Shown here: piece after piece, positions 44,111-52,975 of the stretch
Layout: every line of letters begins with the position of its first letter
How positions within the stretch are numbered: position 1 is the stretch's first letter
Assembly: GCA_965214015.1 (NCBI GenBank)
Contig: CBDCAS010000022.1
Location: forward strand, 186,001 to 250,000
Source of the DNA: CBDCAS01 sp965214015
GTDB lineage: Bacteria > Pseudomonadota > Gammaproteobacteria > Coxiellales > Coxiellaceae
Direction: 5' to 3'
DNA: 64,000 bases
Translations under genes and position numbers: made by a program
The notes under the pieces: model-generated
Database searches by the model: none
Seen by the model: the letters and a program-made list of their open reading frames with translations, nothing else
What the model was told of the DNA's origin: nothing

Positions 44111-44140
44111 CTCTGCTCTAACCAACTGAGCTATGGGCCC
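44067..44140 (-). tRNA. tRNA with CAU anticodon, probably tRNA-Ile2
   Basis: 74 nucleotides that fold into a full cloverleaf: acceptor GGGCCCA with TGGGCCC, D-arm AGCTCAGTTGG, anticodon loop CTCATAA (anticodon CAU), variable GGTC, T-arm with TTCGAGT, discriminator A. CCA is not encoded. CAU may be elongator Met or Ile2 (lysidine-modified); the position directly after rpoD, where E. coli has ileX, and discriminator A favour Ile2. It begins 11 bases past the rpoD stop on the same strand and so is probably processed from the operon transcript. Confidence 0.92.
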
Positions 44141-44151
44141 GTTTATCTTTT

Positions 44152-46005
44152 TTATCTTTCTACTTGTTCATCGGTGTCTGTAAAACTTTGTAATTTTTCA
44201 ACACGACTTGGATGACGTAGCTTACGTAATGCTTTGGCTTCAATTTGCCGAATACGTTCCCTTGTTACATCAAACTGCTTTCCAACTTCCTCTAAAGTGT
44301 GGTCAGTGTTCATATCAATACCAAAGCGCATCCGTAATACTTTAGCTTCGCGTGGTGTTAAGGATTCTAAAATTTCTTGTGTTGCTTCGCGTAGGCCTTT
44401 TGATGTTGCAAAATCAACAGGAGATTCTATATTGAGGTCTTCAATAAAATCACCTAAATTAGAATCTTCATCTTCACCAATCGGAGTCTCCATAGAGATC
44501 GGTTCTTTGGCAATTTTTAATACCTTACGCACTTTTTCTTCAGGCATATCCATATGTTGACCAAGTTCTTCTGGTGTCGGTTCTTGCCCTGTTTCTTGTA
44601 AAATTTGTCGTGTAATACGATTTAATTTATTGATAGTTTCAATCATATGTACTGGAATACGAATGGTACGTGCTTGATCAGCAATAGAGCGAGTAATTGC
44701 TTGTCGAATCCACCAGGTTGCATAGGTAGAGAATTTATAACCACGGCGATATTCAAATTTATCAACGGCTTTCATTAAGCCAATATTACCTTCTTGAATA
44801 AGGTCTAAAAATTGTAATCCACGGTTAGTATATTTTTTGGCAATAGAAATTACTAAACGTAGATTAGCTTCAATCATTTCTTTTTTAGCACGACGTGATT
44901 TTGCTTCTGCAATAGAAACACGTCGGTTAATTTCTTTAATTTCTGAGATACTTAAGTTTGATTTTTCTTCAATTTCTTTTAAACGCTTTTGTGCTAGTAA
45001 AATTCCTTTTGACGCCATATCAATCTGTTTTTCTTTATCTTTATATTTTTTCTTAAGTTTTTGTAGCCATTTTTCATCGGTTTCATGGCCTGTAAAAGAG
45101 TAAATAAAGGCTTTGCGCGGAATATTTATTTGATTTATACAAGTGGTCATAATGCTACGTTCTTCTTTTCTAATATGACGTAGTAATTTATATAGTCGCA
45201 TTGTTTGATGAGTAAATTGCTTGATGGCTAGTTTGTAATATGAATAGTGATCAGCAAGGTTTTTTTGATGTTTTAATGTTGTGTCGTGCTCTTTCCCATG
45301 TTTTTTGACTGCATTTTTGTAACGCTGTAATAGTTTTTTAAGCGTTTTTATTTGTTCTTTAGTTTCTTCAGGGTCAGGCCCACTATCGTTGAATTCATCA
45401 TCACTACTAGTTTCAGCATTAACAGTTTCATTGGTGGCCTCTTCAGTAGGTGTTTTTTTCTGTTTTGATTTTACTGTTTCTTGAGTGTCCTCATAAAAGC
45501 CAATGAGTAGGTCGCTTAGGCGCCCTTCGTTAGCGACAGCATCATTGTAACTTGCAATAAACTTTTCAATAAGTTCAGGGTAACGAACTAATGCTCTGAG
45601 TGCTTGTCGAATACCAGATTCAATACGCTTAGCGATAACAATTTCACCTTCACGTGTTAAGAGTTTTACTCTACCCATTGCACGCATATACATGCGCACA
45701 GGATCAGTAGTAGTTCGAGTTTCGCTAGCAAGTACTTCAATGACCTCATTTAATTCTTCTTCAGATTCGTCATTTTCATTATTTAAAAGTAACGTATCTT
45801 TGTCAGGTGGGACTTCAAAGACTTTAATACCCATTTCATTGAGTCGATTAATAATAGCGTCCATCTGACTAGGATCGATATAATCATTGGGTAGAAGATT
45901 AATCAGGTCTTCATGAATAAGATAACCCTTGCGCTTTGCTTCTAAGAGTAGAGCATTAAATCCAGTATTATTTTGTTGATCGTTGGGGCTGATAGGGGAA
46001 GACAT
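44152..46005 (-). CDS. rpoD: RNA polymerase primary sigma factor (sigma-70)
   Basis: 617 residues. Region 1.1 at the start (FNALLLEAKRKGYLIHEDL), region 1.2 TDPVRMYMRAMG, a large non-conserved insert as in gammaproteobacteria, region 2 DLIQEGNIGLMKAVDKFEY and YKFSTYATWWIRQAI, region 3, and region 4.2 DVTRERIRQIEAKALRKLRH. I start at ATG 46005; an ATG at 46017 is too close to the AGAGG. The leader contains a hairpin covering that AGAGG. Last protein gene of rpsU-yqeY-dnaG-rpoD. Confidence 0.97.
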   Translation of the reverse strand: MSSPISPNDQQNNTGFNALLLEAKRKGYLIHEDLINLLPNDYIDPSQMDAIINRLNEMGIKVFEVPPDKDTLLLNNENDESEEELNEVIEVLASETRTTTDPVRMYMRAMGRVKLLTREGEIVIAKRIESGIRQALRALVRYPELIEKFIASYNDAVANEGRLSDLLIGFYEDTQETVKSKQKKTPTEEATNETVNAETSSDDEFNDSGPDPEETKEQIKTLKKLLQRYKNAVKKHGKEHDTTLKHQKNLADHYSYYKLAIKQFTHQTMRLYKLLRHIRKEERSIMTTCINQINIPRKAFIYSFTGHETDEKWLQKLKKKYKDKEKQIDMASKGILLAQKRLKEIEEKSNLSISEIKEINRRVSIAEAKSRRAKKEMIEANLRLVISIAKKYTNRGLQFLDLIQEGNIGLMKAVDKFEYRRGYKFSTYATWWIRQAITRSIADQARTIRIPVHMIETINKLNRITRQILQETGQEPTPEELGQHMDMPEEKVRKVLKIAKEPISMETPIGEDEDSNLGDFIEDLNIESPVDFATSKGLREATQEILESLTPREAKVLRMRFGIDMNTDHTLEEVGKQFDVTRERIRQIEAKALRKLRHPSRVEKLQSFTDTDEQVER

Positions 46006-46018
46006 AATATTATACATA

Positions 46019-46037
46019 CCTCTTATATTTGAAGAGG
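46019..46037 (-). promoter_or_regulatory. Hairpin in rpoD leader including the AAGAGG
   Basis: CCTCTT and AAGAGG pair perfectly over six bases around a seven-base loop. On the minus strand the 3' arm AAGAGG is the only Shine-Dalgarno-like sequence before rpoD, 14 bases from the chosen ATG. Melting could raise translation, for instance on warming. Not tested. Confidence 0.4.
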
Positions 46038-46094
46038 TATCTAACCTCAAGGCAAAATTAAACCTAGTATTGTAACTATATGTATTGGATTCGG

Positions 46095-47816
46095 CTAGTC
46101 TTTAATAACGGATTTTTTAGCTAAAAGATTCGATAAGCGCTGTTTTTCTTCTGGACACAGTGGTGTTATTTTAGCTTTTTGAATTAAAGTAGCCAATTGT
46201 TGTTGCGTTGCAAGTTCTTCTAGGCGCTTGAGTGCTCCTTTGTACTCAGCGACTAGACCAGTTTTGGACAATGGAAATTCCATTCTAGCAAGCATAGAGA
46301 TGGTTTTTTTTTGTGCCTCTGATAGAGGTAAGGCTAATAGTGTACCTGTTGTGAGCGTAGGCTGAGAACGAAACCATTGAATAAGATCGAGCAGTAAGGA
46401 TTTTCCTTGGATGTCAATAGACTGTAAGATGTGATCTTTATGTACTTCTTGTGCAAGATGTGGATATTGTAATAATAAGGCAGTTGCAAGTTGTGCTGGG
46501 TTTAATTGATGGTGATTAGTTTGAGTAAAAGGCTTAATTTTATTGGTATTTTGTCCTAATGATTCAAGTTCTTGAATATTGGCATTTAGCCTTTGAGCGA
46601 GTTCTTGTTTCATAAATTGATAAAAAATGCCTTTTGGCATGGTATTAATGTGTTTTAACGCATTATATGCATATTGTGTCCTGCCATCTATAGAATGAGG
46701 TGGAAATTGCTGTGATAATGTTTCAAAAAAGATCTGAGATAAGGAGGCTGCTTGTTCAATGAGCTTTTCAAAAGCGTCTTTTTTGATTTTTTGTACTAAT
46801 GTGTCAGGGTCTTCATGGTCGGGTAGAAATAAGAATCGCAGATGAATATCATCCCTGAGTAAAGGCAGAGCTATAGTCAGTGCTTTCCAAGCAGCTTGCT
46901 TTCCAGCTGTGTCACCATCAAAGCAGAAAACTAGCTTATTAGTGTATCTTAATGCTTTTTGGATGTGTTTAGTATTGATGGCAGTGCCTAAGGTGGCAAC
47001 AGCATAGGTGAGGCCATGTTCGGTTAATGCAATAACATCCATATAACCTTCGACAATAAGAAGCTGCTTTAATGGCTGCTGTACTTTTCGTGCTTCATAT
47101 AAGCCATACAGTTGGCTACTTTTATGAAAGAGTGCTGTTTCTGGTGAGTTTAAATATTTAGGCATTTGGCAGTCGTTTAGATTGCGACCACCAAATGCGA
47201 TGACCCGTCCTCGAAGATCGCGGATGGGAAATATGATACGATCGCGGAAGCGATCGTATGTCGTTTTGGAATCTTTACAAATTATCATGCCCGTATCGAT
47301 AAGTGCTTTTTTATTGAATTTTTTTGCAATATGGTCCCAATCAGAGCGCGCATAACCTATCATAAAATAGTGTGCAGTACGTCCAGAAAGCCCTCGGCTT
47401 TTTAGATAATTGATGGCTTGTTGTGACTGACGTAAATTTTTTTGATAAATAAGAGCAATCTGTTCCATTATTGGGTAGAGATTTTGGTGCTTTGGGTCAA
47501 AACCAAGGCTGTGCTTGTCTTGTTGTAGTTCAATACCTGCTTGTGAAGCAAGCCAGGAGAGTGCCTCTAAGAACTCCATACGGTCGTAGTTCATTAGAAA
47601 ATTAATGACATTGCCAGAGGCACCACAGCCAAAGCAATAATAAAATTGTTTATGTTGGCTAACAGTGAATGAAGGTGTTTTTTCATCATGAAAAGGGCAG
47701 CGGGATTGATAGTTTTGCCCTTTTTTTACGATAGGAACGCGTGTTTGAATAATATCAACGATATCAATGCGCGAGAGTAAATCTTCAATGGCTGCTTGAG
47801 GAATGCGCCCTGTCAT
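46095..47816 (-). CDS. dnaG: DNA primase
   Basis: Makes RNA primers at the replication fork. 573 residues. N-terminal zinc ribbon: CPFHDEKTPSF and FYYCFGCGASG; primase RNAP-basic region with FRDRIIFPIRDLRGRVIAFGGR; TOPRIM with LLIVEGYMDVIAL and VFCFDGDTAGKQAA (Glu, Asp-x-Asp). The C-terminal helicase-binding domain is complete. rpoD is 89 bases downstream, yqeY four bases upstream. Confidence 0.97.
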   Translation of the reverse strand: MTGRIPQAAIEDLLSRIDIVDIIQTRVPIVKKGQNYQSRCPFHDEKTPSFTVSQHKQFYYCFGCGASGNVINFLMNYDRMEFLEALSWLASQAGIELQQDKHSLGFDPKHQNLYPIMEQIALIYQKNLRQSQQAINYLKSRGLSGRTAHYFMIGYARSDWDHIAKKFNKKALIDTGMIICKDSKTTYDRFRDRIIFPIRDLRGRVIAFGGRNLNDCQMPKYLNSPETALFHKSSQLYGLYEARKVQQPLKQLLIVEGYMDVIALTEHGLTYAVATLGTAINTKHIQKALRYTNKLVFCFDGDTAGKQAAWKALTIALPLLRDDIHLRFLFLPDHEDPDTLVQKIKKDAFEKLIEQAASLSQIFFETLSQQFPPHSIDGRTQYAYNALKHINTMPKGIFYQFMKQELAQRLNANIQELESLGQNTNKIKPFTQTNHHQLNPAQLATALLLQYPHLAQEVHKDHILQSIDIQGKSLLLDLIQWFRSQPTLTTGTLLALPLSEAQKKTISMLARMEFPLSKTGLVAEYKGALKRLEELATQQQLATLIQKAKITPLCPEEKQRLSNLLAKKSVIKD

Positions 47817-47820
47817 GGGC

Positions 47821-48273
47821 TTATTTATTGAGAAGTTCTTTTATTTTCATACTTACAATACGCATATCTGCACGACCTTCCAGTTGGGGTTTTAGATGTC
47901 CCATCAGTTTTCCCATATCTTTGATAGAATCTGCATTTGTTTCTTCAATTGCCTTTTTAATAGCAATTTCGATTGCTTCGGCGCTCAGTGGTTCAGGAAG
48001 ATAGTGTTTGAGCACAGCAATTTCCTGGTTTTCTTTATCAGCAAGTTCAGTACGGCTTGCTTTAGTAAATTGTTCACTCGCATCCTGACATTTTTTAATC
48101 TTTTTGCTGATTAATTTTAATAGAGCAGTATCATCTAAAGCGATTTGATCATCAATTTCACGCTTTTTAATATCAGCTAATAAAAGCCGAATCGCTGAAA
48201 GGCGTACACTGTCTTTATTACGCAAGGCATCTTTCATGTCTTCCTGAAGCTTTTTTTTCAGTGTCTCTGCCAT
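47821..48273 (-). CDS. yqeY: GatB/YqeY domain protein
   Basis: 150 residues, the normal length. It is the stand-alone helical GatB/Yqey tRNA-binding tail domain: LQEDMKDALRNKDSVRLSAIRLLLADIKKREID at the start, and KDMGKLMGHLKPQLEGRADMRIVS, which aligns with the family's conserved end. Suggested to bind tRNA or aid amidotransfer; function uncertain. Between rpsU and dnaG as in Legionellales and pseudomonads. Confidence 0.93.
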   Translation of the reverse strand: MAETLKKKLQEDMKDALRNKDSVRLSAIRLLLADIKKREIDDQIALDDTALLKLISKKIKKCQDASEQFTKASRTELADKENQEIAVLKHYLPEPLSAEAIEIAIKKAIEETNADSIKDMGKLMGHLKPQLEGRADMRIVSMKIKELLNK

Positions 48274-48289
48274 GACTGATTCCTTTGTA

Positions 48290-48514
48290 TCAGTGGTGTG
48301 TGCGTTCGCGCTCTAACGCTTCTTGTTCTTTTTGAAGTTTTTTAGCATAACGCTTAATAGCAGCCGCTTTTTTACGCTTACGTTTTGCTGTTGGCTTCTC
48401 ATAGTATTCAATTTGGCGTAATTTAGTGGGAATACCTGCTTTTTCACAGGCTCTTTTGAAGCGACGTAATGCCACATCAAATGATGAGTTCTCTTGAATA
48501 TCAAGCATTGGCAT
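48290..48514 (-). CDS. rpsU: Small-subunit ribosomal protein bS21
   Basis: 74 residues with FDVALRRFKRACEKAGIPTKLR and the basic KPTAKRKRKKAAA tail. First gene of the macromolecular-synthesis operon (rpsU-yqeY-dnaG-rpoD), linking translation, replication and transcription initiation. The promoter must lie in the 388-base region upstream. Confidence 0.97.
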   Translation of the reverse strand: MPMLDIQENSSFDVALRRFKRACEKAGIPTKLRQIEYYEKPTAKRKRKKAAAIKRYAKKLQKEQEALERERTHH

Positions 48515-48902
48515 AGGTTGATTATTACCTTCTATAAGTGTTTAAAATAAAAAGTGAAATGATAATGATTTACCTAATTAAAAGCAAGCTTAGTGGTAGA
48601 GCACCTAGCTGGCTGGCTGAAGATCAATTAAGATTTGGATTATTTAATTTTAGAAGAAATAAGTTTTTCTAGTGCCATTTCTGAAATATTCATTCTTATT
48701 TGTACATTTAGATCAGATATTTTATGTTTTTGATCTTAAAGAGTTTTAAAATGACTGATTTTACTTAAGTTTTTTTTAAGAAAAAGCGATTAAGCTATTC
48801 AATTGATATAGAGAATTGACTTTAAAACAGAATGTATTTCTGGGTGTTTTTTCATCTTGTCTTCTCTAGATGGGTGTATAAAAAATAGCGTAGGGTGTTT
48901 TA
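48515..48902. other. Intergenic region between rpsU and a truncated gene
   Basis: 388 AT-rich bases between divergent rpsU and the truncated PAP2-like gene. It should carry the rpsU promoter. A stretch at 48583-48624 (GCTTAGTGGTAGAGC) resembles a tRNA D-arm, but the anticodon and T stems do not follow, so it is at best a tRNA fossil. Confidence 0.5.
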
Positions 48903-49262
48903 ATGATTCGATGGCTGAAGCAAGAATTTGTATTATTGGGATGGCTTGGTGTGTTGTTATTCCTTTCAGCCATCTACATTACCCTTAATTTTAGGGTGAC
49001 TCACTATCAAGGATGTAGGTATCAGCTAGAGACTCTACTGTATTATATTCCTTGGGGTGTAGGGATGATTCTGATTTCAGTATATTTGCATCGATACTGT
49101 CAAAGGGGAGCTTTGCTATTTGATGTTATTGGTAAACTATACTGGGTATTTTTAATTTATGCCTTAGGCTGTTATGCAATTCAATTTACACCGTTTCATT
49201 TGGTAGATACTTCGTTACTGCATTTTGATCAATGGTTTGGCTTTAGTTCAGTTGCTATTTAA
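48903..49262 (+). pseudogene. Membrane protein, likely PAP2-type phosphatase, cut by IS982-like element
   Basis: 119 residues with about three membrane segments (near 12-30, 46-64, 80-97). The last residues, DTSLLHFDQWFGFSS, resemble the segment of PAP2-family membrane phosphatases just before their catalytic domain. The stop codon lies exactly at the end of the IS982-type element (inverted repeat from 49265), so the catalytic part is missing. It is therefore the 5' end of a broken gene; the 3' end is not on the other side of the element, where a different gene lies. Family assignment is moderate. Confidence 0.5.
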
Positions 49263-49263
49263 C

Positions 49264-50270
49264 GTGAGTTCGACCTAACTCATGCTAAGATTGAAAAATT
49301 GTTATTCAAATATAAAGAAGGCTTCTTAGTTTGTAAAGAATAAGCGACTAATCCAGCCAGGATGTTAACCCTACAATTGACAGGACTACGATGACGAGAG
49401 TGTTCTATCTGACTAATATTTTTTAATTGATCAATGACGGTTTCAACAATCACACGTTTTCGTAATAATAATTTGTCGATCATTGGCATCAGTTTATTTT
49501 TCATATTTTTTCGTAGGCGTGTAATGAATTTTAAACCACGCAGGTATAATTGATTAAATAATTCAGAAGAAATATATCCTTTATCACCTATCAATTTACC
49601 CTCTAATCCTTGTGTTAACTCATCAACAGGTTTACGGTCATCCGTATTAGCTTTCGTTATTTTGAAAGCCAGTATTTCCCCTTTATCATTAATGACTAAA
49701 TGCAGTTTAAAGCCGAAAAACCAACCCATAGTTGATTTCTATTTTTTAGCAAGCCCTTTAAAAACACGATTTGATGATGAACGTTTAGGATGGCACACAG
49801 ATAATGTGGTAGAGTCAATAAAGTAAATTCCTGTTAATGTTTTGCTTTGGAAATGCATTAATAAACACAAGAGTACCAATATGGATGGCATCAGTTCAAC
49901 GAAGCGATTATAACTGACCAAATCAGGGAAGGCTTTATACAAATGCTGTTTTACATAATTAATATAATAGGTTTTAAAATCACGATAATGACTTTGATGA
50001 AAGTGGATGACAATCGTCATGATTTCTGAGGGAGTCAGTCGGCATGACCTAGTTCTTTTTTTACTCAAATTAGGCAAAGAAGCTTTCTCTAATTCAGGCA
50101 ATACTAATTGACAAAAATCATCGACAACACAATATAAATCGACTAACTTATCCATACGGCTCTTCCTTTTAAGGTTTGATTTACTGAAATTAGCTGCTTT
50201 TGCACGAAACTTAACCATGAAAGAGCCTTTTATTCAATCACTTACTTTACACCTTTTCATCGAACTCAGG
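49264..50270. mobile_element. IS982-family insertion sequence, decayed
   Basis: About 1.0 kb, the size of IS982 elements. Ends share TGAGTTCGA in inverted orientation (49265-49273 and 50261-50269), beyond which they diverge. No target duplication is visible: the flanks are parts of two unrelated genes. That combination suggests deletion or recombination involving this element after insertion. The transposase gene carries an internal stop codon. Confidence 0.75.
49280..50218 (-). pseudogene. IS982-family transposase with internal amber stop
   Basis: Two reading frames, 49739-50218 and 49280-49729, lie in the same frame, separated only by TAG and three sense codons. Joined they give a complete IS982-type DDE transposase of about 312 residues: LTPSEIMTIVIHFHQSHYRDFKT, YNRFVELMP, FIDSTTLSVCH (first Asp), VFKGLAK, then MGWFFGFKLHLVINDKGE (second Asp region), GDKGYISSELF and TRLRKN. 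Related transposases read KGLAKRGK-S-MGW, so TAG replaces a Gly/Arg-region codon. Probably inactive. Confidence 0.85.
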
Positions 50271-50910
50271 TTGATTACATTTTCTGGTAATAGTGCGGAA
50301 AGACTTGAATCTGATATAGTTTTAAGAAGAGGTTGTATACTAGATGTTATTTGTGCATTTTTTTCTGTAGGTTGAGAGGGTAAACTACTACTATTTCCAG
50401 CTTGCCGTTGTAACGTGTTCTGAATAAATTTATAAAATTGATTCATGTGCTTTATTATAGTTTGTGCTTGCCCTAAATTTTTTAATAGGATGCCTGCAAT
50501 CGCTAAAACACCAAACCCAAATGCAAAAGAGATTCCAAGTATGATTAAAGTTGGGGCTAAAGGAGTTGCTGCTATTAACCCTCCCACTACTGCTAAGCAT
50601 AAAAAATTTAAAGCGAGAAAACTACCAAAACTATACATTCTCCATCCAACTCTAGTTTTGTAATGATTGTATTTTCTATAAGAGGAAATTTTGATAAGTT
50701 TTTTATATTTTTTTAGATTCTCATCACTAGGGTTAGTGATGCACTGTTTCATTTGCGTTAGTATTTCGATTAAAAATTTAAGATTTGGAGCGACATTATG
50801 ACTGGAATTTTTAATACGTTCAGATTCTTTTTTAATAGATTCTAATAAATTATCTAGTATGAAAAAGTTAATTGTTATAGGTATACAATAACGTATTAAT
50901 GAATTTCCTA

Positions 50911-51987
50911 TAGAACAGGAGTTTCGCACTTTTGTTTTTAGGTGAATGGCATAATAGATCGAATGCTTTGAGTGATAGCAGGCTTGATGGTATGCCAGTC
51001 TTGCTGATAAAAAGAGATTTTGTCTTGTAGGCGACGCATATTTTTATTAATCCAAGCGATAATGGCCATACAAATGTGATTTCTTTGCGCTCGACCCTTT
51101 CGTGCCTGACAACGCTCAATGCCACAAGTCTGCTTAAGTTCCCGATGATAAGTTTCGATTGACCAACGCGCCTGCACAATAGATTGAATGGTTTCTCGTG
51201 TCGGGTGAGTCATATTAGTCGCCACGTAATCAACGCGGCTATTTTTAGCCACGAACTTGAATACCGTAACCCACCCATAGCCGCGTAGATGAATAGACAA
51301 CCCTTCATCTGGAATGACTAAGTTTTCTAATGTTTGATTTCTATTCACCTTGCGGTTTTTTCGCAAAGGAGTGACCCAAGTCCACCCATGATCTCTTATT
51401 GCTTTGAGGTTTTTTAAACTTGAATACCAAGAATCCATCACCACCGCCTCAGGAATAAACCCTCTGCTCTTTGCCAAGGAAAGCATCTCACAAAAATGGG
51501 TATTTTTTGTTTTGCCATCACTGTCTTTATCATAAATTCTATAATCCACTGGAACTCCTTTTCTTTCCTCTAATCCATACCACACCAAATTCACTAAACC
51601 TATCCCTGCAATCACATCATGGGCATTACCCGAATATTGATAATGAACCAAATCTATTTTTTTACTGTGTATTTTTGATAACACTCTATCGTCCACTATT
51701 AATAGCGATGGAGTTGAATGATCTACATAGGCTCGTACCGTTTGCCAAACCTGGGACGGTCTAAAATTTTGATCCGATAACCATCGGCTTATACTGTCAT
51801 GGGAGAGTGCTGTTTCTGGACTCACCTCTGATAACGCTAATCCTGAGTAACGTACACTGCTCGCTTCTAGGAAGGCTCTATAAAGTTCTTTTGTGCATTT
51901 GTGTCGAGACAATCTGGGTTTCCTATTCCGTTCGTTCAATCCTAAAAATTATAATAGTTCATTACTAAATGCGAAACTCCTGTAGAA
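50911..51987. mobile_element. Intact IS4/IS701-like insertion sequence with 5-bp target duplication
   Basis: Element 50916-51982 (1067 bp) with perfect 13-base terminal inverted repeats CAGGAGTTTCGCA, flanked by the direct repeat TAGAA at 50911-50915 and 51983-51987. One intact transposase gene. The clean duplication and the restorable host gene point to a recent insertion. Confidence 0.92.
50938..51939 (-). CDS. IS4/IS701-like DDE transposase
   Basis: 333 residues. DDE residues are visible as LLIVDDRVLSK (first Asp), EAVVMDSWYSSLKNL (second Asp) and RWSIETYHRELKQTCG (Glu in a Y-x-x-R-E-x-x-K-like context). The insertion 5' part FLEASSVRYSGLALSEVSP is typical of IS701/IS4 transposases. Start TTG at 51939 immediately after AGGA is unusually close to it; the real start may differ. 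No frameshift, so likely active. Confidence 0.88.
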   Translation of the reverse strand: MNERNRKPRLSRHKCTKELYRAFLEASSVRYSGLALSEVSPETALSHDSISRWLSDQNFRPSQVWQTVRAYVDHSTPSLLIVDDRVLSKIHSKKIDLVHYQYSGNAHDVIAGIGLVNLVWYGLEERKGVPVDYRIYDKDSDGKTKNTHFCEMLSLAKSRGFIPEAVVMDSWYSSLKNLKAIRDHGWTWVTPLRKNRKVNRNQTLENLVIPDEGLSIHLRGYGWVTVFKFVAKNSRVDYVATNMTHPTRETIQSIVQARWSIETYHRELKQTCGIERCQARKGRAQRNHICMAIIAWINKNMRRLQDKISFYQQDWHTIKPAITQSIRSIMPFT

Positions 51988-52241
51988 ATTTTATTTATGC
52001 TATCTAGCGTTTCATACAATTTATCAATTTCATTTAACATGTGCTCTTGAGATGAGGGTTGTTTATTAGTAGTCGGGAGCTTTAAATTTTTTTGTATAGT
52101 TCTATTTTCAGCCGTGTTTCTCATATTATAAGACTCTTTATCAAGATTGGATTTATTTTTGCTCCAATTTTAATAAAGTATTAAATAATTACTATGATTT
52201 GTTATATCCCCTTAATTTTTATTAATAATTTAAGACTTTAA

Positions 52242-52781
52242 TTATTGATAAAAATTTCTTGGGAGGGATAATGAATTTTTGTGATTTTCAATATCTTTTA
52301 AAATTTCTTTTTTATTAGTATCACTTTTTTGGGGGCTAATAAGCAGTAATAATTGATTTAAAAGAGTTTTTATTTTTTCTAAAATTTTCAAAAGATTGTT
52401 ATTTTTTGAATTTTGAGAAATAGATTGCTTTTGCAAAAAATCATTGAGCTTGTTTTTTATAATATTTGTATGTTTTTCAATTTCACATTGATTAGTTTGT
52501 GTTATGTAGTTAATTTCTAAAAATCCTTTATATTTTGGCTTTCCGTTATCATAACGAGTCTCTTCGTTTTCGCTAGCTAGTATCTTTCTGTGATGTTGGA
52601 CTTTATTGATAGAATTGATAACATCTTTTATTATTTTTTTATCATCAGATTCTATAGAAAATTGATTATATTGCAGAAGCTTGTTACACTTTGTTTTTAG
52701 ACAAGTGAGTGTCTCATTCTCATCGAAATCTGATAGATTTTTTTTAGTTTGTGAAAAGAGTGACTGTGTTTGCAATGCCAT
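52242..52781 (-). CDS. Unknown protein, helical
   Basis: 179 residues, Lys/Asn/Gln/Leu-rich, no signal peptide or membrane segment, with a probable coiled coil at residues 120-165 (LLKILEKIKTLLNQLLLLI). I recognise no family. Low G+C and the position next to an IS zone suggest an acquired or fast-evolving gene. An RBS-like GAGG precedes its ATG. Together with the broken gene before it, it may form part of a cluster of host-directed proteins, by inference only. Confidence 0.5.
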   Translation of the reverse strand: MALQTQSLFSQTKKNLSDFDENETLTCLKTKCNKLLQYNQFSIESDDKKIIKDVINSINKVQHHRKILASENEETRYDNGKPKYKGFLEINYITQTNQCEIEKHTNIIKNKLNDFLQKQSISQNSKNNNLLKILEKIKTLLNQLLLLISPQKSDTNKKEILKDIENHKNSLSLPRNFYQ

Positions 52782-52975
52782 AATATAACCTCTACTTAAT
52801 TATATAGAACAAATATTAATGAAATCTTAAATAAATTCATTTTGATTAAAATTAAAAGCCTGTAATGGTCAATTGGTAATGTTTGACAGGAGTTTTATGA
52901 GCATTAGAATAAGTTTTAGTCGTTTTGGTACTTTATGAATATAAATATTTAAATGTACTTTTTTGTCGTTTTAGG

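Larger units (their letters stand above)
50271..52124 (-). pseudogene. Membrane protein gene split by an IS and truncated by another
   Basis: The 5' part (51983-52124: MRNTAENRTIQKN...DSINKIS) and 3' part (50271-50910: GNSLIRYCIPITIN...) read in one frame once the IS4/IS701-like element and one 5-bp duplicate are removed, with an ATA codon at the junction. The product has about 250 native residues with a charged, helical N-terminus and two membrane segments (SFLALNFLCLAVVGGLIAA, IILGISFAFGFGVLAIAGIL). The 3' end runs into the IS982-type element (last 11 codons are IS sequence). Unknown family; could be a membrane-targeted secreted protein. Confidence 0.8.

Noticed and set aside
44837..45103. 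Plus-strand ORF opposite rpoD
   Set aside because: Antisense shadow of a conserved gene; Ser/Arg-rich translation typical of shadows.
48583..48624. tRNA-like stretch with a D-arm (GCTTAGTGGTAGAGC)
   Set aside because: Anticodon stem does not pair and no T-arm follows; not a functional tRNA.
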